The notes beneath the pieces are model-generated. The model was given only the letters and a program-made list of their open reading frames with translations. It was not told where the DNA came from and did not search any database. Of a stretch of 64,000 nucleotides of DNA, positions 1 through 8,641 are shown one piece after another (position 1 is the first letter of the stretch; every line of letters begins with the position of its first letter). The position numbers and the translations under genes are program-made. The stretch is from Corythucha ciliata (lineage: Eukaryota; Arthropoda; Insecta; Hemiptera; Tingidae): assembly GCA_038030265.1 (NCBI GenBank), contig CM075937.1:434001-498000 (forward strand). Direction: 5' to 3'.

Positions 1-49
1 GCCTTTATTATAAATGATTTTGATTGTAAACCTAAAAACTATTTAATCC

Positions 50-841
50 ATGCCATTTAACCTATTGTATCTTGAGCGCTGGGACATTAGTTTTGCACTT
101 GTTGTTGATCTTATACTGGTTGGTTTTTTGGTTTATTCGGTATATACGCTGGTTAAAGGCAGTATCGCTGTAAAAAGCATCTGGGGTTTTTTGATTCTAT
201 ATCTTTTGTATTGGATTGTTCAAGCATTGCATCTAAGGCTGCTTAAATCTATTTTAAGCATATTCATCAACCCGATTATCCCAATTATTCTTTTTCAAAG
301 AGAGATCCGCCACTTTTTGTTTAGCATCGGCCAAAGCCTAGGGGGCAGCAAAGCAATGATTATACAGCTTATTCCTTGGTTGGCGCATAAAAAAAGTGAA
401 GTAGATGTAACACCAGTCGTAAAGGCCGTTCAAACGTTAGGGGGAAGCAATACAGGTGCGCTGATTGTTTTTACCAAAGATGTAGACCTGCGCTACTACG
501 AAGAATCTGGTGATTTGCTCAATGCAGTAGTTTCTGCTCGACTATTGATTGCTATATTTAATAAACATAGTCCGTTACACGATGGTGCAGTTATTATTCA
601 CAGCAATAAAATCGTAGCAGCAAGATGTATTCTGCCTGTAACTGAGAATCCAAATATTGCTGCTCGTTTTGGATTGCGCCATAAAGCAGCGGTTGGGCTT
701 ACCGAGATAACCGATGCACTGGTTTTGATCGTTTCAGAGGAATCTGGCCAAATATCTATAGCTAGAAAGGGCATAATGGAAAATAATCTATCTGCTCAGG
801 AGATTAGAAGTGCCTTAAAGGATTATCTCAGTAATGATTAG
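50..841 (+). CDS. cdaA: Diadenylate cyclase, CdaA/DacA type (c-di-AMP synthase)
   Basis: Condenses two ATP into the second messenger c-di-AMP at the inner membrane. The 263-residue protein has three predicted membrane segments (about 16-34, 42-60 and 64-84) followed by a DAC domain. That domain carries the DGA motif at residues 178-180 and the second nucleotide-binding motif LRHKAA at 209-214, where many family members have RHR. Length and layout match CdaA. No c-di-AMP phosphodiesterase is visible in the window. The first 49 bases upstream contain no recognisable gene end. Confidence 0.93.
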   Translation: MPFNLLYLERWDISFALVVDLILVGFLVYSVYTLVKGSIAVKSIWGFLILYLLYWIVQALHLRLLKSILSIFINPIIPIILFQREIRHFLFSIGQSLGGSKAMIIQLIPWLAHKKSEVDVTPVVKAVQTLGGSNTGALIVFTKDVDLRYYEESGDLLNAVVSARLLIAIFNKHSPLHDGAVIIHSNKIVAARCILPVTENPNIAARFGLRHKAAVGLTEITDALVLIVSEESGQISIARKGIMENNLSAQEIRSALKDYLSND

Positions 842-886
842 ACTGCTTTAGCACAAGTGCATTTCGAAATAAAAATCTAATATATC

Positions 887-915
887 TTGTTTTTCCTTGA
901 TGTGCCCTATCTTTG
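887..915 (+). promoter_or_regulatory. Putative Bacteroidetes-type promoter for pdhB
   Basis: TATCTTTG at 908-915 fits the Bacteroidetes -7 consensus TAnnTTTG. A TTG at 887-889 lies 18 bases upstream, close to the usual -33 spacing. The pair sits 27 bases before the pdhB ATG. Predicted from sequence only. Confidence 0.45.
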
Positions 916-941
916 CATAAAACCTATTTTAAATTAATAAG

Positions 942-1925
942 ATGCGGACCATACAATTTAGAGAGGCATTGCGAGAAGCAATGATCGAGGAAATGCAGCA
1001 AGACGACATGGTCTTTTTAATCGGCGAGGAGGTAGCTGCTTACAATGGTGCCTACAAGGTAAGCCAAGGTATGCTGGCTCTTTTTGGCGCCAAAAGGGTG
1101 ATAGACACCCCTATTAGTGAATCGGGTTTTACAGGGCTAGGTGTGGGTGCAGCTATGAATGGGTTGCGTCCGATTGTAGAATTTATGACTTTTAATTTTT
1201 CCCTAGTAGCCATAGATCAAATTGTAAACGGAGCAGCTAAAATGTATGCCATGTCTGGTGGTCAATACCATGTGCCCATTGTATTCAGAGGACCAACAGG
1301 TAATGCAGGTATGCTGGGTGCCCAACATTCTCAAAACTTTGAAAATTGGTATGCCAATTGTCCAGGACTCAAAGTGGTGGTACCTTCTAACCCGTATGAT
1401 GCAAAAGGATTGCTTAAAAGTGCCATTAGAGATGATGACCCTGTAATATTTATGGAATCGGAGCTCATGTATGGTGATTTGGGAGAAGTTCCAGAAACAA
1501 CCTATGTACTGCCAATCGGTAAAGCCCATCTGGTACAAGAAGGTAGAGATGTAACCTTGGTTTCTTTTGGTAAAATGATGAAGGTCGCACATGAAGCGGT
1601 CCAAGTCATGCAAGAACAAGGTATTTCAGTAGAACTCATTGACTTGCGTACCATTCGGCCGCTAGATCTCTCTACGGTTATTCAATCGGTAAAAAAAACC
1701 AATCGTTTGGTAGTGGTAGAAGAAGCTTGGCCATTGGCTTCTATTGCCTCTGAAATAACGTACCAGGTCCAAAAGCATGCTTTTGACTATTTAGATGCAC
1801 CGATTCAAAAGGTAAATAGTTTGGATGTACCACTTCCTTATGCCCCTACTTTAATAGAGGCTGTTTTACCCAATGTTGCCAAAACAGTGGCGGCCCTTAA
1901 AAGCGTTTTATATCTTAACTCATAG
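942..1925 (+). CDS. pdhB: Pyruvate dehydrogenase E1 component, beta subunit
   Basis: Beta half of the thiamine-diphosphate E1 enzyme that decarboxylates pyruvate in the pyruvate dehydrogenase complex. The 327-residue protein is full length. It has the N-terminal pyrimidine-binding fold (GEEVAAYNGAYKVSQG near residue 28) and a C-terminal transketolase-like domain (ELIDLRTIRPLD, VVVEEAWP). The alpha subunit and E2/E3 are not in the window, so the complex must be completed elsewhere. A likely -7/-33 promoter lies just upstream, and tpiA follows 7 bases after the stop, so the two are probably co-transcribed. A branched-chain E1 beta is less likely but not excluded. Confidence 0.9.
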   Translation: MRTIQFREALREAMIEEMQQDDMVFLIGEEVAAYNGAYKVSQGMLALFGAKRVIDTPISESGFTGLGVGAAMNGLRPIVEFMTFNFSLVAIDQIVNGAAKMYAMSGGQYHVPIVFRGPTGNAGMLGAQHSQNFENWYANCPGLKVVVPSNPYDAKGLLKSAIRDDDPVIFMESELMYGDLGEVPETTYVLPIGKAHLVQEGRDVTLVSFGKMMKVAHEAVQVMQEQGISVELIDLRTIRPLDLSTVIQSVKKTNRLVVVEEAWPLASIASEITYQVQKHAFDYLDAPIQKVNSLDVPLPYAPTLIEAVLPNVAKTVAALKSVLYLNS

Positions 1926-1932
1926 GCAACAG

Positions 1933-2691
1933 ATGCAACAAAAATATCTAATCGCTAATTGGAAAATGCATAAAACCGCGCAAGAGGCGACGGCCTTTAT
2001 GCAAGCCTTATTGCCTCATTTGGAGCCACTTGATAAAGGCAAATGGGTACTATGTATAGCGCCTCCTTTTGTACATTTACCGGCTATAGCAGCATTAATA
2101 GATAGACATCCAGCGATTCAACTGGTTGCGCAAAATTGTCACCATGAGGCAGAAGGTGCTTTTACCGGAGAAGTCTCTGCGGCCATGTTGGCATCTATAG
2201 GTGTAGGTGGTGTACTAATTGGGCATAGTGAACGCAGAAGCTACCAAAAAGAAGGCCACCTACTGTTGGCTCAAAAAATCAAAAGGGTATTGGCAAGTGG
2301 TATGCAACCTTTTTTTTGTTGTGGAGAAAGTTTAGAAGCGCGTAACCGTGGTAGCCATAAAGCAATCGTGCAGCAACAGTTAGAAGAAAGTTTATCTGGC
2401 CTTACTACCCAGGAAATAGAAAAATTAGCCATTGCTTACGAGCCTGTTTGGGCAATTGGTACTGGACAGGTAGCTAGTATAGAAGTGATTACAGAAATGC
2501 ACGCCTTTATACGACAAATTGTATCAAACCAATATGGCACTGAAAAAGTGCCCATTCTATATGGTGGAAGCTGTAACCCACAAAATGCAAAAGCTATATT
2601 TGGTGCGTCTAATGTAGCTGGTGGACTTGTCGGCAGTGCGTCCTTGCAAGTGGACACATTGATGAAAATGATTGCTGCATTGCTTGCGTAA
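1933..2691 (+). CDS. tpiA: Triosephosphate isomerase
   Basis: Interconverts dihydroxyacetone phosphate and glyceraldehyde 3-phosphate. The ATG at 1933 gives 252 residues beginning MQQKYLIANWKMHK, the normal family N-terminus. An in-frame ATG at 1873 would add 20 unrelated residues overlapping pdhB and is rejected. The active-site Lys lies in NWKMHK, the electrophile His in IGHSERR and the catalytic Glu in AYEPVWAIGTG. The phosphate-binding end GGSCNP...GGLVG is intact. With pdhB it suggests that a lower glycolytic segment feeding pyruvate oxidation is kept. Confidence 0.95.
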   Translation: MQQKYLIANWKMHKTAQEATAFMQALLPHLEPLDKGKWVLCIAPPFVHLPAIAALIDRHPAIQLVAQNCHHEAEGAFTGEVSAAMLASIGVGGVLIGHSERRSYQKEGHLLLAQKIKRVLASGMQPFFCCGESLEARNRGSHKAIVQQQLEESLSGLTTQEIEKLAIAYEPVWAIGTGQVASIEVITEMHAFIRQIVSNQYGTEKVPILYGGSCNPQNAKAIFGASNVAGGLVGSASLQVDTLMKMIAALLA

Positions 2692-2717
2692 AAGGATGAG
2701 GCCTACTACATACTGGT

Positions 2718-3065
2718 ATGAAAATAGAACAAATCGCTAAGATGGTGCAAAAAGAGCTGGCCATGCTCTTTTTAACAGAGGGGACTAGATGGCTGGGCCA
2801 TGTGCACATCTCGGTTACAGCCGTTGACTTAAGCAGTGACTTAAGTTTGGCAAAAGTTTATATAAGTTTTTCTGCTGATAATGATCATAAAATATTATTA
2901 CAAAAGCTTGATGGCCATAAAAATACTTTTAAAAGGTTATTAGGCAAAAGGGTGGCTGGTAAAATGCATAAAGTACCCAATTTAAAGTTTATGATCGACC
3001 ATTCGGTTGTGCAAGGCGCACGTGTGACGGCTTTGATCGACCAATTAGATCTGACCGAAAGATAA
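2718..3065 (+). CDS. rbfA: 30S ribosome-binding factor A
   Basis: Binds the immature 30S subunit and assists 16S rRNA 5'-end maturation. The 115-residue protein has the compact KH-like fold typical of RbfA: an N-terminal KIEQIAKMVQKELA helix, a central LSLAKVYISF strand and a C-terminal PNLKFMIDHSVVQGARV segment. It starts 26 bases after tpiA on the same strand. A palindromic repeat follows directly. Confidence 0.88.
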   Translation: MKIEQIAKMVQKELAMLFLTEGTRWLGHVHISVTAVDLSSDLSLAKVYISFSADNDHKILLQKLDGHKNTFKRLLGKRVAGKMHKVPNLKFMIDHSVVQGARVTALIDQLDLTER

Positions 3066-3074
3066 AAAAGACTT

Positions 3075-3149
3075 CTGTTCATCGCATTGGTTTTTAAGCG
3101 ATTGTATTTTCCTGTCTTCGCCCATGGCCGCCGATAAAAAGTTTGGCGG
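3075..3149 (-). repeat. GACGCCGATAAAAA-family palindromic repeat, right-end copy (inverted)
   Basis: Read on the minus strand this matches the right arm of the dispersed repeat: CCGCCAAACTTTTTATCGGC, then GGCCATGGGCGAA, then ATACAATCGCTTAAAAACCA and AATGC/GATGAACAG. The same order occurs at 19611-19687 and 28142-28216. It fills the gap between rbfA and the lipoprotein gene. Peptides such as QTFYRRPWAK in frame here are by-products of the repeat. Confidence 0.75.
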
Positions 3150-3197
3150 AAAATAAAATTACGGGTATAAGGCGTCTTGGGTTTATTTAGATGACAT

Positions 3198-4211
3198 CTA
3201 GGAACTAGAAGCAGCCCTAGCCTTATGCGCATCAATCGCAATTTGAGCAAGAGGACGATCAAGTGCATAAGAAGGGATGCTACGCAATGTGGCAGCAAGC
3301 TCATCCAGAATATTCCGATTACGAAAAGTTTCTCTGAAACACTCAATGATGTTCCTGATGTCTGTAATGCACCTACGATCTAACGAACCAGAACCAGAAC
3401 CAGAGACAGTACGAGCGATGCGATCGGCAGCAGAATAAGCAGCAAAAATAATAGTATCTATAGTAGCAGGCATGAGTTGAATGCCTGCATCAACAGCAAG
3501 CTTCGTAACATGATAAACGGCTTGAGCATTAATAAGCGTATTAGCCACATCACCACGGTCCTCATCAATAAAAGTAGCAGTAAGGTGCGTAGCAATAACA
3601 GCAATGGCAGCCGCCGTGAGTGCCTTAGAAGCACTAATTGCAGCAGCCTTGCGCGCTTTATCAGTAACAATGTGCGTAACAGCAGACCAACAATAGATAG
3701 CATGCGCAGAATGCGCACTATAAAAAGCACAAATCGCGTAAGCCTTAGCAAGTTGGGTAACTGCTTGAGGAGTCCAATTGTTTGCGTTGCTCAGTTCCAC
3801 ACAGATTGTATTGAATTCAGGGGTCAGGGTAAGGCCAATTCTATTGGCAACATCATGGATGTCCCTAACAGCAGGTAAATTGATCTTATCAAGGCTAGGA
3901 TTAACGACGTAAGGAAAGACCTTACACAGACCGTCAAGACTTAGAATAGCCATATCAGCTAGGTTTATTCCTCTAGGAACAGTAGTAGATATAAATATTT
4001 GCCAATAATTATTGAGTTCATTAGCAAATCCAAGAAAATACTCTAACAAAATAGCTTTAGGATCATGAATAAAATTATCATTACGAGCAGCTCCACCCTG
4101 TGGATCTATGTTTAATATATGATGATTAGTTAACACATTGCGCTGGTTTATTAGATGATTGCATCCAGCCAACATGAACAAAATGTATAAAAGAAATTTT
4201 TTACTTGCCAT
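3198..4211 (-). CDS. Alanine-rich lipoprotein of unknown function
   Basis: I do not recognise the family. The 337-residue protein opens with a type II signal peptide ending MLAGC (Cys17). The mature part is rich in Ala/Ile helices (KARKAAAISASKALTAAAI) with a short Ser-Gly tract encoded by a 6-bp microsatellite at 3384-3405. The paralogue at 7116-7982 has the same signal layout, with Cys17 in an identical MLAGCN context, and a similar Ala-rich helical body. The two genes flank uvrC and the glycosyltransferase, both on the minus strand. Likely an envelope-anchored helical protein, possibly host-facing; that is inference. Confidence 0.7.
   Translation of the reverse strand: MASKKFLLYILFMLAGCNHLINQRNVLTNHHILNIDPQGGAARNDNFIHDPKAILLEYFLGFANELNNYWQIFISTTVPRGINLADMAILSLDGLCKVFPYVVNPSLDKINLPAVRDIHDVANRIGLTLTPEFNTICVELSNANNWTPQAVTQLAKAYAICAFYSAHSAHAIYCWSAVTHIVTDKARKAAAISASKALTAAAIAVIATHLTATFIDEDRGDVANTLINAQAVYHVTKLAVDAGIQLMPATIDTIIFAAYSAADRIARTVSGSGSGSLDRRCITDIRNIIECFRETFRNRNILDELAATLRSIPSYALDRPLAQIAIDAHKARAASSS
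3384..3405. repeat. 6-bp microsatellite inside a lipoprotein gene
   Basis: About 3.5 copies of GAACCA encode an alternating Ser-Gly tract on the minus strand. The unit length is a multiple of three, so slippage would change protein length without breaking the frame. Confidence 0.75.
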
Positions 4212-4382
4212 AACTCATTTATCTTTATATAGGTACTGGCTTTATATAGTAACATTAGCTTGCATGAAGGCTTAGGAAGCATTTAGCTTAAGCGCGATGC
4301 TATTACATATAAATCCGACTGATAAACCACTATATAAAATATAATTTAATTATACAAGTTAAAAGTATGTTGGCGCCATGAG

Positions 4383-4534
4383 GCGTTCGTTCAATAGCAT
4401 CAACTTAAGTATTATATATTATTGATTATCAAAACAAAATATAATTTTAATGAGCAGGTTGCTCCCATTGCGTCAATTGAAAATTAAAGAGCTTAATGGA
4501 CGCCGATAAAAAACTTGGCGCTTCAGTAAACTTA
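4383..4534 (+). repeat. GACGCCGATAAAAA-family repeat, left-end copy
   Basis: This lies in the 414-base gap between the lipoprotein gene and uvrC. The core 4465-4534 reads CATTGCGTCAATTG, then GAGCTTAATGGACGCCGAT, AAAAAACTTGGCG and CAGTAAACTT. It matches 28050-28112 and 62958-63020. The flank from 4383 (GCGTTCGTTCAATAGCATCA) also matches 62886 onward, so the shared unit is longer than the palindrome alone. The rest of the gap is AT-rich with nothing recognisable. Confidence 0.75.
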
Positions 4535-4625
4535 TAATATGAAATCTTTATGCTGCACCAAAATCCTCCAACGACCAGTAGTGATGGAGCATACCAAGAC
4601 GATCTATAATTTGTACCTTTACTCC

Positions 4626-6458
4626 ATGGAAACACCGCGCTATACCCCTAATGATATACAGCACCTACCTACATTACCCGGTATTTACCTTTTTTATAAC
4701 CAAAAAGAGGAGGTGATTTATGTAGGTAAGGCCAAGAATATAAAAAAAAGGGTGGGTGATTACTTTGCGGCCAGTAAAGTACATAACCTAAAAACGGCGC
4801 GTATGGTTACGCAAATTACCTCTATTGCCTATACAGCGTTACATTCCGAATATGAGGCACTGCTTTTAGAAAACAACTTGATCAAAGCGCTGCAGCCGAG
4901 GTATAATATCTTGCTTAAAGATGGCAAGACCTATCCCTATTTATGTATTACAAATGATCGATTCCCTAAGGTCATCATCACCCGTAAGACCGTGCCTCCT
5001 TTCGGCAAATATTACGGCCCCTTTACGAGCGCTTACGCTATTAAACAAACCTTAGAGGTAATCAAAAAACTATTTACTTTTCGTACCTGTAGTTATAATC
5101 TCTCAGAAGTAAACATTGCTAAAAATAAGTTTAAAGTTTGTTTGGACTATCATTTGGGCCATTGCAAGGGTCCTTGCGAGGCTTTTCAAGATGAAATAAG
5201 CTATCAAAAAGAGATTGATCAGATAGAGGCCTTGCTTAAAAATAATTTTACTGCCCTAAAAAAAATATTTAAAGAATATATGCTAGCAGCTGCAAAACTG
5301 CTAGATTATAAACAAGCACAACGCTTTAAAGAAAAACTGATGGTATTGGATCAATACCAATCGAAATCCTTAGTCATCAACCCACTAGTGGGCGATTTAG
5401 ATGTGGTAGCCATTATTTCAGATGAACATCATGCCTTTGTAGGGTATTTGCATATTAAGCAGGGGGCTATTTCTTTTACCCAACATCGTGTGGTGACTAA
5501 AAAGTTGGAAGAAGAAGTCACTGATCTCGTACCTTTGCTCGTTTGTGCCCTCCGTGCTTGCAGCAATAGTAATGCACCAGAAGTGCTGATTAATCTGCCA
5601 CTTGGCTTAACGATAGGCCCCTTTTCTATCACCATGCCTAAAATTGGTGATAAGCGGAAATTAGTAGATTTAGCCCTTCAAAATGCCTTGTTATGTAAAA
5701 AAGATTTTTTACACCAAAAATCCAACTTTCATGAAAAACCCAATTTAACGCTTGTAAAATTACAGCATGATTTAAAATTAAAAGATATCCCTTATTGGAT
5801 AGAGTGTTTTGATAATTCTAATATACAAGGCGCGCATCCAGTAGCTGCTATGGTTTGTTTTAAGGATGGCAGACCCTCTAAAAAAGATTATCGCCACTAT
5901 CATATTAAAACGGTAGTAGGGCCTGATGATTTTGCCTCTATGTATGAAATCATTAAGCGGCGTTATGGTAAACCTCTTTCGGAGGCGCAAGAAGTATTAC
6001 CCAATTTAATCGTAATAGATGGTGGGAAAGGGCAACTCAATGCGGCGTTACGGGCGCTAGAAGAATTAGGTATTTATGGAAAAGTAGCCATTATCAGTAT
6101 AGCCAAACGATTAGAGGAACTCTACTTTCCCAATGATTCCTTTCCTTTGTATTTGAATAAACAATCTTCTTCACTTAAATTGCTGCAACAGTTGAGAAAT
6201 GAAGCCCATCGTTTTGCGATTACCTTTCATAGAAAACAACGTAGTAAAAATGCCTTTCACACGCCTTGGAAGGATATTCCAGGCATTGGTCCCAAAACAT
6301 TAGATAAACTGTTCAAGTGCTTGGGTAGTCCTAAAACGATTCAAGCGAGTTCTTTATCCGCGTTAGATGCGGTAGTGGGTCCATCAAAAGCGAAGCTTTT
6401 GCATGATTATTTTTTAACGCAAACTATTTTACCTGAAAACAGCTTAAACCGATTATAG
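4626..6458 (+). CDS. uvrC: Excinuclease ABC subunit C
   Basis: Makes the dual incisions in nucleotide excision repair together with UvrA/UvrB. From the ATG at 4626 the protein is 610 residues, starting METPRYTPND. Upstream in-frame ATGs at 4539 and 4584 add residues that lie almost on the repeat at 4534 and are unlike the family. The N-terminal GIY-YIG nuclease is present (GIYLFYNQKEEVIYVGKAKN), as are the Cys-bearing CLDYHLGHCKGPC segment, a UVR motif, the RNase H-like nuclease (ECFDNSNIQG, LIVIDGGKGQL) and C-terminal helix-hairpin-helix (IPGIGPKTLDKL). The glycosyltransferase starts at the base after its stop. Confidence 0.94.
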   Translation: METPRYTPNDIQHLPTLPGIYLFYNQKEEVIYVGKAKNIKKRVGDYFAASKVHNLKTARMVTQITSIAYTALHSEYEALLLENNLIKALQPRYNILLKDGKTYPYLCITNDRFPKVIITRKTVPPFGKYYGPFTSAYAIKQTLEVIKKLFTFRTCSYNLSEVNIAKNKFKVCLDYHLGHCKGPCEAFQDEISYQKEIDQIEALLKNNFTALKKIFKEYMLAAAKLLDYKQAQRFKEKLMVLDQYQSKSLVINPLVGDLDVVAIISDEHHAFVGYLHIKQGAISFTQHRVVTKKLEEEVTDLVPLLVCALRACSNSNAPEVLINLPLGLTIGPFSITMPKIGDKRKLVDLALQNALLCKKDFLHQKSNFHEKPNLTLVKLQHDLKLKDIPYWIECFDNSNIQGAHPVAAMVCFKDGRPSKKDYRHYHIKTVVGPDDFASMYEIIKRRYGKPLSEAQEVLPNLIVIDGGKGQLNAALRALEELGIYGKVAIISIAKRLEELYFPNDSFPLYLNKQSSSLKLLQQLRNEAHRFAITFHRKQRSKNAFHTPWKDIPGIGPKTLDKLFKCLGSPKTIQASSLSALDAVVGPSKAKLLHDYFLTQTILPENSLNRL

Positions 6459-7172
6459 ATGTCAGCCTTTCTTCGTGCTATAGTAGTGATACCTACTTAC
6501 AATGAACAAGAAAATATTGAGCTGTTGTTAACAGCTATCTTCCAATTAAAAATAGGGTTACATGTACTGGTAGTAGATGATAGCTCTCCAGATGGTACGG
6601 CTGATGTAGTGGTAAAGCTGCAAAAACGTTACCCTGACCAATTGCATCTTTTAAATCGGCCCCAAAAAGAGGGGATAGGTCCAGCCTATTTAGCAGGCTT
6701 TCGTTGGGCATTGACCTGTGATTATGATTATATTTGCACCATGGATGCTGATTTTTCGCATCCACCTGCTGATTTGCCTCTACTTTTAGAAATTTGTGCC
6801 AAACCTACCATTGATATGGTAATTGGCTCTCGTTACATTGCAGGTGGGCGTGTGGTAAACTGGCCACTGCCTAGAATTTTATTATCTCGTGTAGCCAACT
6901 GGGTTGCACGGTTTATTACACGTATGCCTATTAAAGATACTACTGCTGGATTTGTTTGTTACCGGCGAACCCTATTGAAAGATATTTTGAATGTAGCCTC
7001 TCTAGGCTATAGCTTTCAAGTAGAAATAAAATTTTTAGCTTATGAAGCTGGTGCTGGTGTAGCAGAACTACCTATTAGATTTATAAATAGAATACGAGGT
7101 AAGTCTAAAATGGGCTTAATCATGGCAGGGGAAAGTTTTTTTCGCCTGATTCAGATGAAATGGCGGAGTTAG
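6459..7172 (+). CDS. GT2 glycosyltransferase, polyprenol-phosphate mannose/glucose synthase-like
   Basis: A DPM1-like family 2 enzyme that would transfer a sugar from a nucleotide-sugar to polyprenyl phosphate at the cytoplasmic face of the membrane. The 237-residue protein has VVIPTYNEQENI near the N-terminus, VVDDSSPDGTAD, and the metal-binding MDADFSHPP. It lacks the C-terminal membrane segments of the longer DPM types. The gene abuts uvrC with no spacer. Its last 57 bases overlap the 3' end of the convergent lipoprotein gene. The exact sugar cannot be told from sequence. Confidence 0.85.
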   Translation: MSAFLRAIVVIPTYNEQENIELLLTAIFQLKIGLHVLVVDDSSPDGTADVVVKLQKRYPDQLHLLNRPQKEGIGPAYLAGFRWALTCDYDYICTMDADFSHPPADLPLLLEICAKPTIDMVIGSRYIAGGRVVNWPLPRILLSRVANWVARFITRMPIKDTTAGFVCYRRTLLKDILNVASLGYSFQVEIKFLAYEAGAGVAELPIRFINRIRGKSKMGLIMAGESFFRLIQMKWRS

Positions 7173-7982
7173 TAAAGATTTCGCAAGATGATGAACAAGA
7201 GCCGTCTGCGCAAACTCTAAATCGACAGGCAGCTGAGCAATAGAAACGTTGGAAAGGCCATCACAAAGCACACTAAAAGCAGCATGGTTGGCAACTTTAG
7301 CTGCATTTTTAGCACGAAGTGCAACATCGTTAGCAAGCTTAGCATCAGCCTCAGTATAGGCAGCAATATGATCAGCAAGTGCAACCATTAGATGGTCAGT
7401 ATGCTTAGCTTTGCTGCGCGCAGCAGTAGCGTTGGCCCGAGCAGCGGTCGCATGGGCATCCTTAACAACAGCCTCAGCATAATCAGCAGCAGCCTTAGCA
7501 CGCGCAGCAGCAGCATCAATAACAAGTATAACAGCAGGTGCAAACATTGCGCCAGCCTTAACAGCAGGGTGAACAAACTTGTGCGCATCCTTAGCACGCG
7601 CAGCAGCAGCCTTAGCCTCATTACGCGCATTAGTAGCCTTAACAAAGGCACGATCGAGCATATCATTACACTCATCCTGAGCTATAAACGTAGAATCGGA
7701 AAGGATAGCATTTCGATAACGATTGGCCTCATGCGTGCCATCAGCAGCATGGTGCAGAGCATGATCCTCACTACGCGCAGCATCAATAAAATGCTTAGCA
7801 ATAGCAGCAACAGTAGCAACAACAGGAACAATATGCGTACCATCAATAGTCGTGCAAGCACGGTCAACAAGATCAGTGAAAGCAGGCTTTAGTCTGTCTT
7901 TATAATTATCAATATTGTGAACCATACGGTTACATCCAGCCAACATCAACAAACCGCATAAAAAAATTTTTTTAATGACCAT
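7116..7982 (-). CDS. Alanine-rich lipoprotein, paralogue of the one at 3198-4211
   Basis: Unknown function. The 288-residue protein has a lipoprotein signal ending MLAGC (Cys17). Long Ala/Lys/Arg helices follow, with quasi-repeats of the type AKAAAARAKDA, ARAKAAADYAEA and ATAARANATAARSK, suggesting coiled coil. The C-terminus (about 19 codons) is encoded over the 3' end of the convergent glycosyltransferase gene. That points to a stop lost or a tail gained by read-through after insertion or rearrangement. The Ala-rich composition differs clearly from the neighbouring enzymes. Confidence 0.7.
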   Translation of the reverse strand: MVIKKIFLCGLLMLAGCNRMVHNIDNYKDRLKPAFTDLVDRACTTIDGTHIVPVVATVAAIAKHFIDAARSEDHALHHAADGTHEANRYRNAILSDSTFIAQDECNDMLDRAFVKATNARNEAKAAAARAKDAHKFVHPAVKAGAMFAPAVILVIDAAAARAKAAADYAEAVVKDAHATAARANATAARSKAKHTDHLMVALADHIAAYTEADAKLANDVALRAKNAAKVANHAAFSVLCDGLSNVSIAQLPVDLEFAQTALVHHLAKSLLTPPFHLNQAKKTFPCHD

Positions 7983-8275
7983 AAGCTATCTTAATTTGAT
8001 ATGAATTATAAACAACGAAATACAAACTTGGTCTATGCAGCCTTATGGGTAGGTTTTAAACATAAACCAGAGTGTATTTAGGCATATATAACTTGACTTA
8101 ATATGCAAAAGTTGATATTATTAAATTTAATTTAAAAATGCAAGTATTTTTTTAAATACTACGGCTATTTTTATAGCTTGTGCTTATAATTTTTAGTTGG
8201 TCATATGGGGTTATTTTTATTTTTGCTATTATGGCGCTATAAACCTTACTTATTTCTTTGGTTTTGAGTAATATT

Positions 8276-8641
8276 TCAATAGAATCCATCTTCCAAATGT
8301 ACAATTTCAGTCACTTGTTCTTTGCTTCCTAGCACAGCAATAATATCGAAACGTATGGTCTGCTCGCTATTTTGGATGCGCAGGTAATGTGCAGCAGCCA
8401 AGCGCAGTGCGCGAATTTTTTTTTGGTTTACGAAAGTTTCTGGGTTGCCAAATAAATTATTTTTCCGTGCTTTGACCTCAACAAAAACAATTAACTTGCC
8501 CTTTTTAACAATAAGATCTATCTCGAAGCGTTTGTAACGAAAGTTCTGCGCTAGTATGGTAAATCCTTTTTGCGCCAAATAATCTGCTGCAACTTTTTCT
8601 GCATATTGGCCAAAGTCTTGCGCAATGTTTTTGGTTGGCAT
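8276..8641 (-). CDS. yraN: YraN family (UPF0102) endonuclease-like protein
   Basis: Small conserved protein with a Holliday-junction-resolvase/PD-(D/E)XK-like fold; its biochemical role is not settled. In the 121-residue protein the core motif is visible as FEIDLIVKKGKLIVFVEVKARK. The family's N-terminal GQYAEKVAADYLAQKGF is also present. The gene stands alone between AT-rich gaps. The 293 bases upstream of its stop side (7983-8275) hold nothing recognisable. Confidence 0.9.
   Translation of the reverse strand: MPTKNIAQDFGQYAEKVAADYLAQKGFTILAQNFRYKRFEIDLIVKKGKLIVFVEVKARKNNLFGNPETFVNQKKIRALRLAAAHYLRIQNSEQTIRFDIIAVLGSKEQVTEIVHLEDGFY

Noticed and set aside
2885..3346. 153-codon minus-strand frame near rbfA
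   Set aside because: It runs through rbfA, a palindromic repeat and the neighbouring lipoprotein gene. The peptide QTFYRRPWAK arises from the repeat and recurs at other copies.
7400..7900. Long plus-strand frames rich in Ser/Asn/Arg opposite the Ala-rich lipoprotein
   Set aside because: They are mirror translations of the alanine codon runs (GCA/GCN) on the minus strand, not genes.
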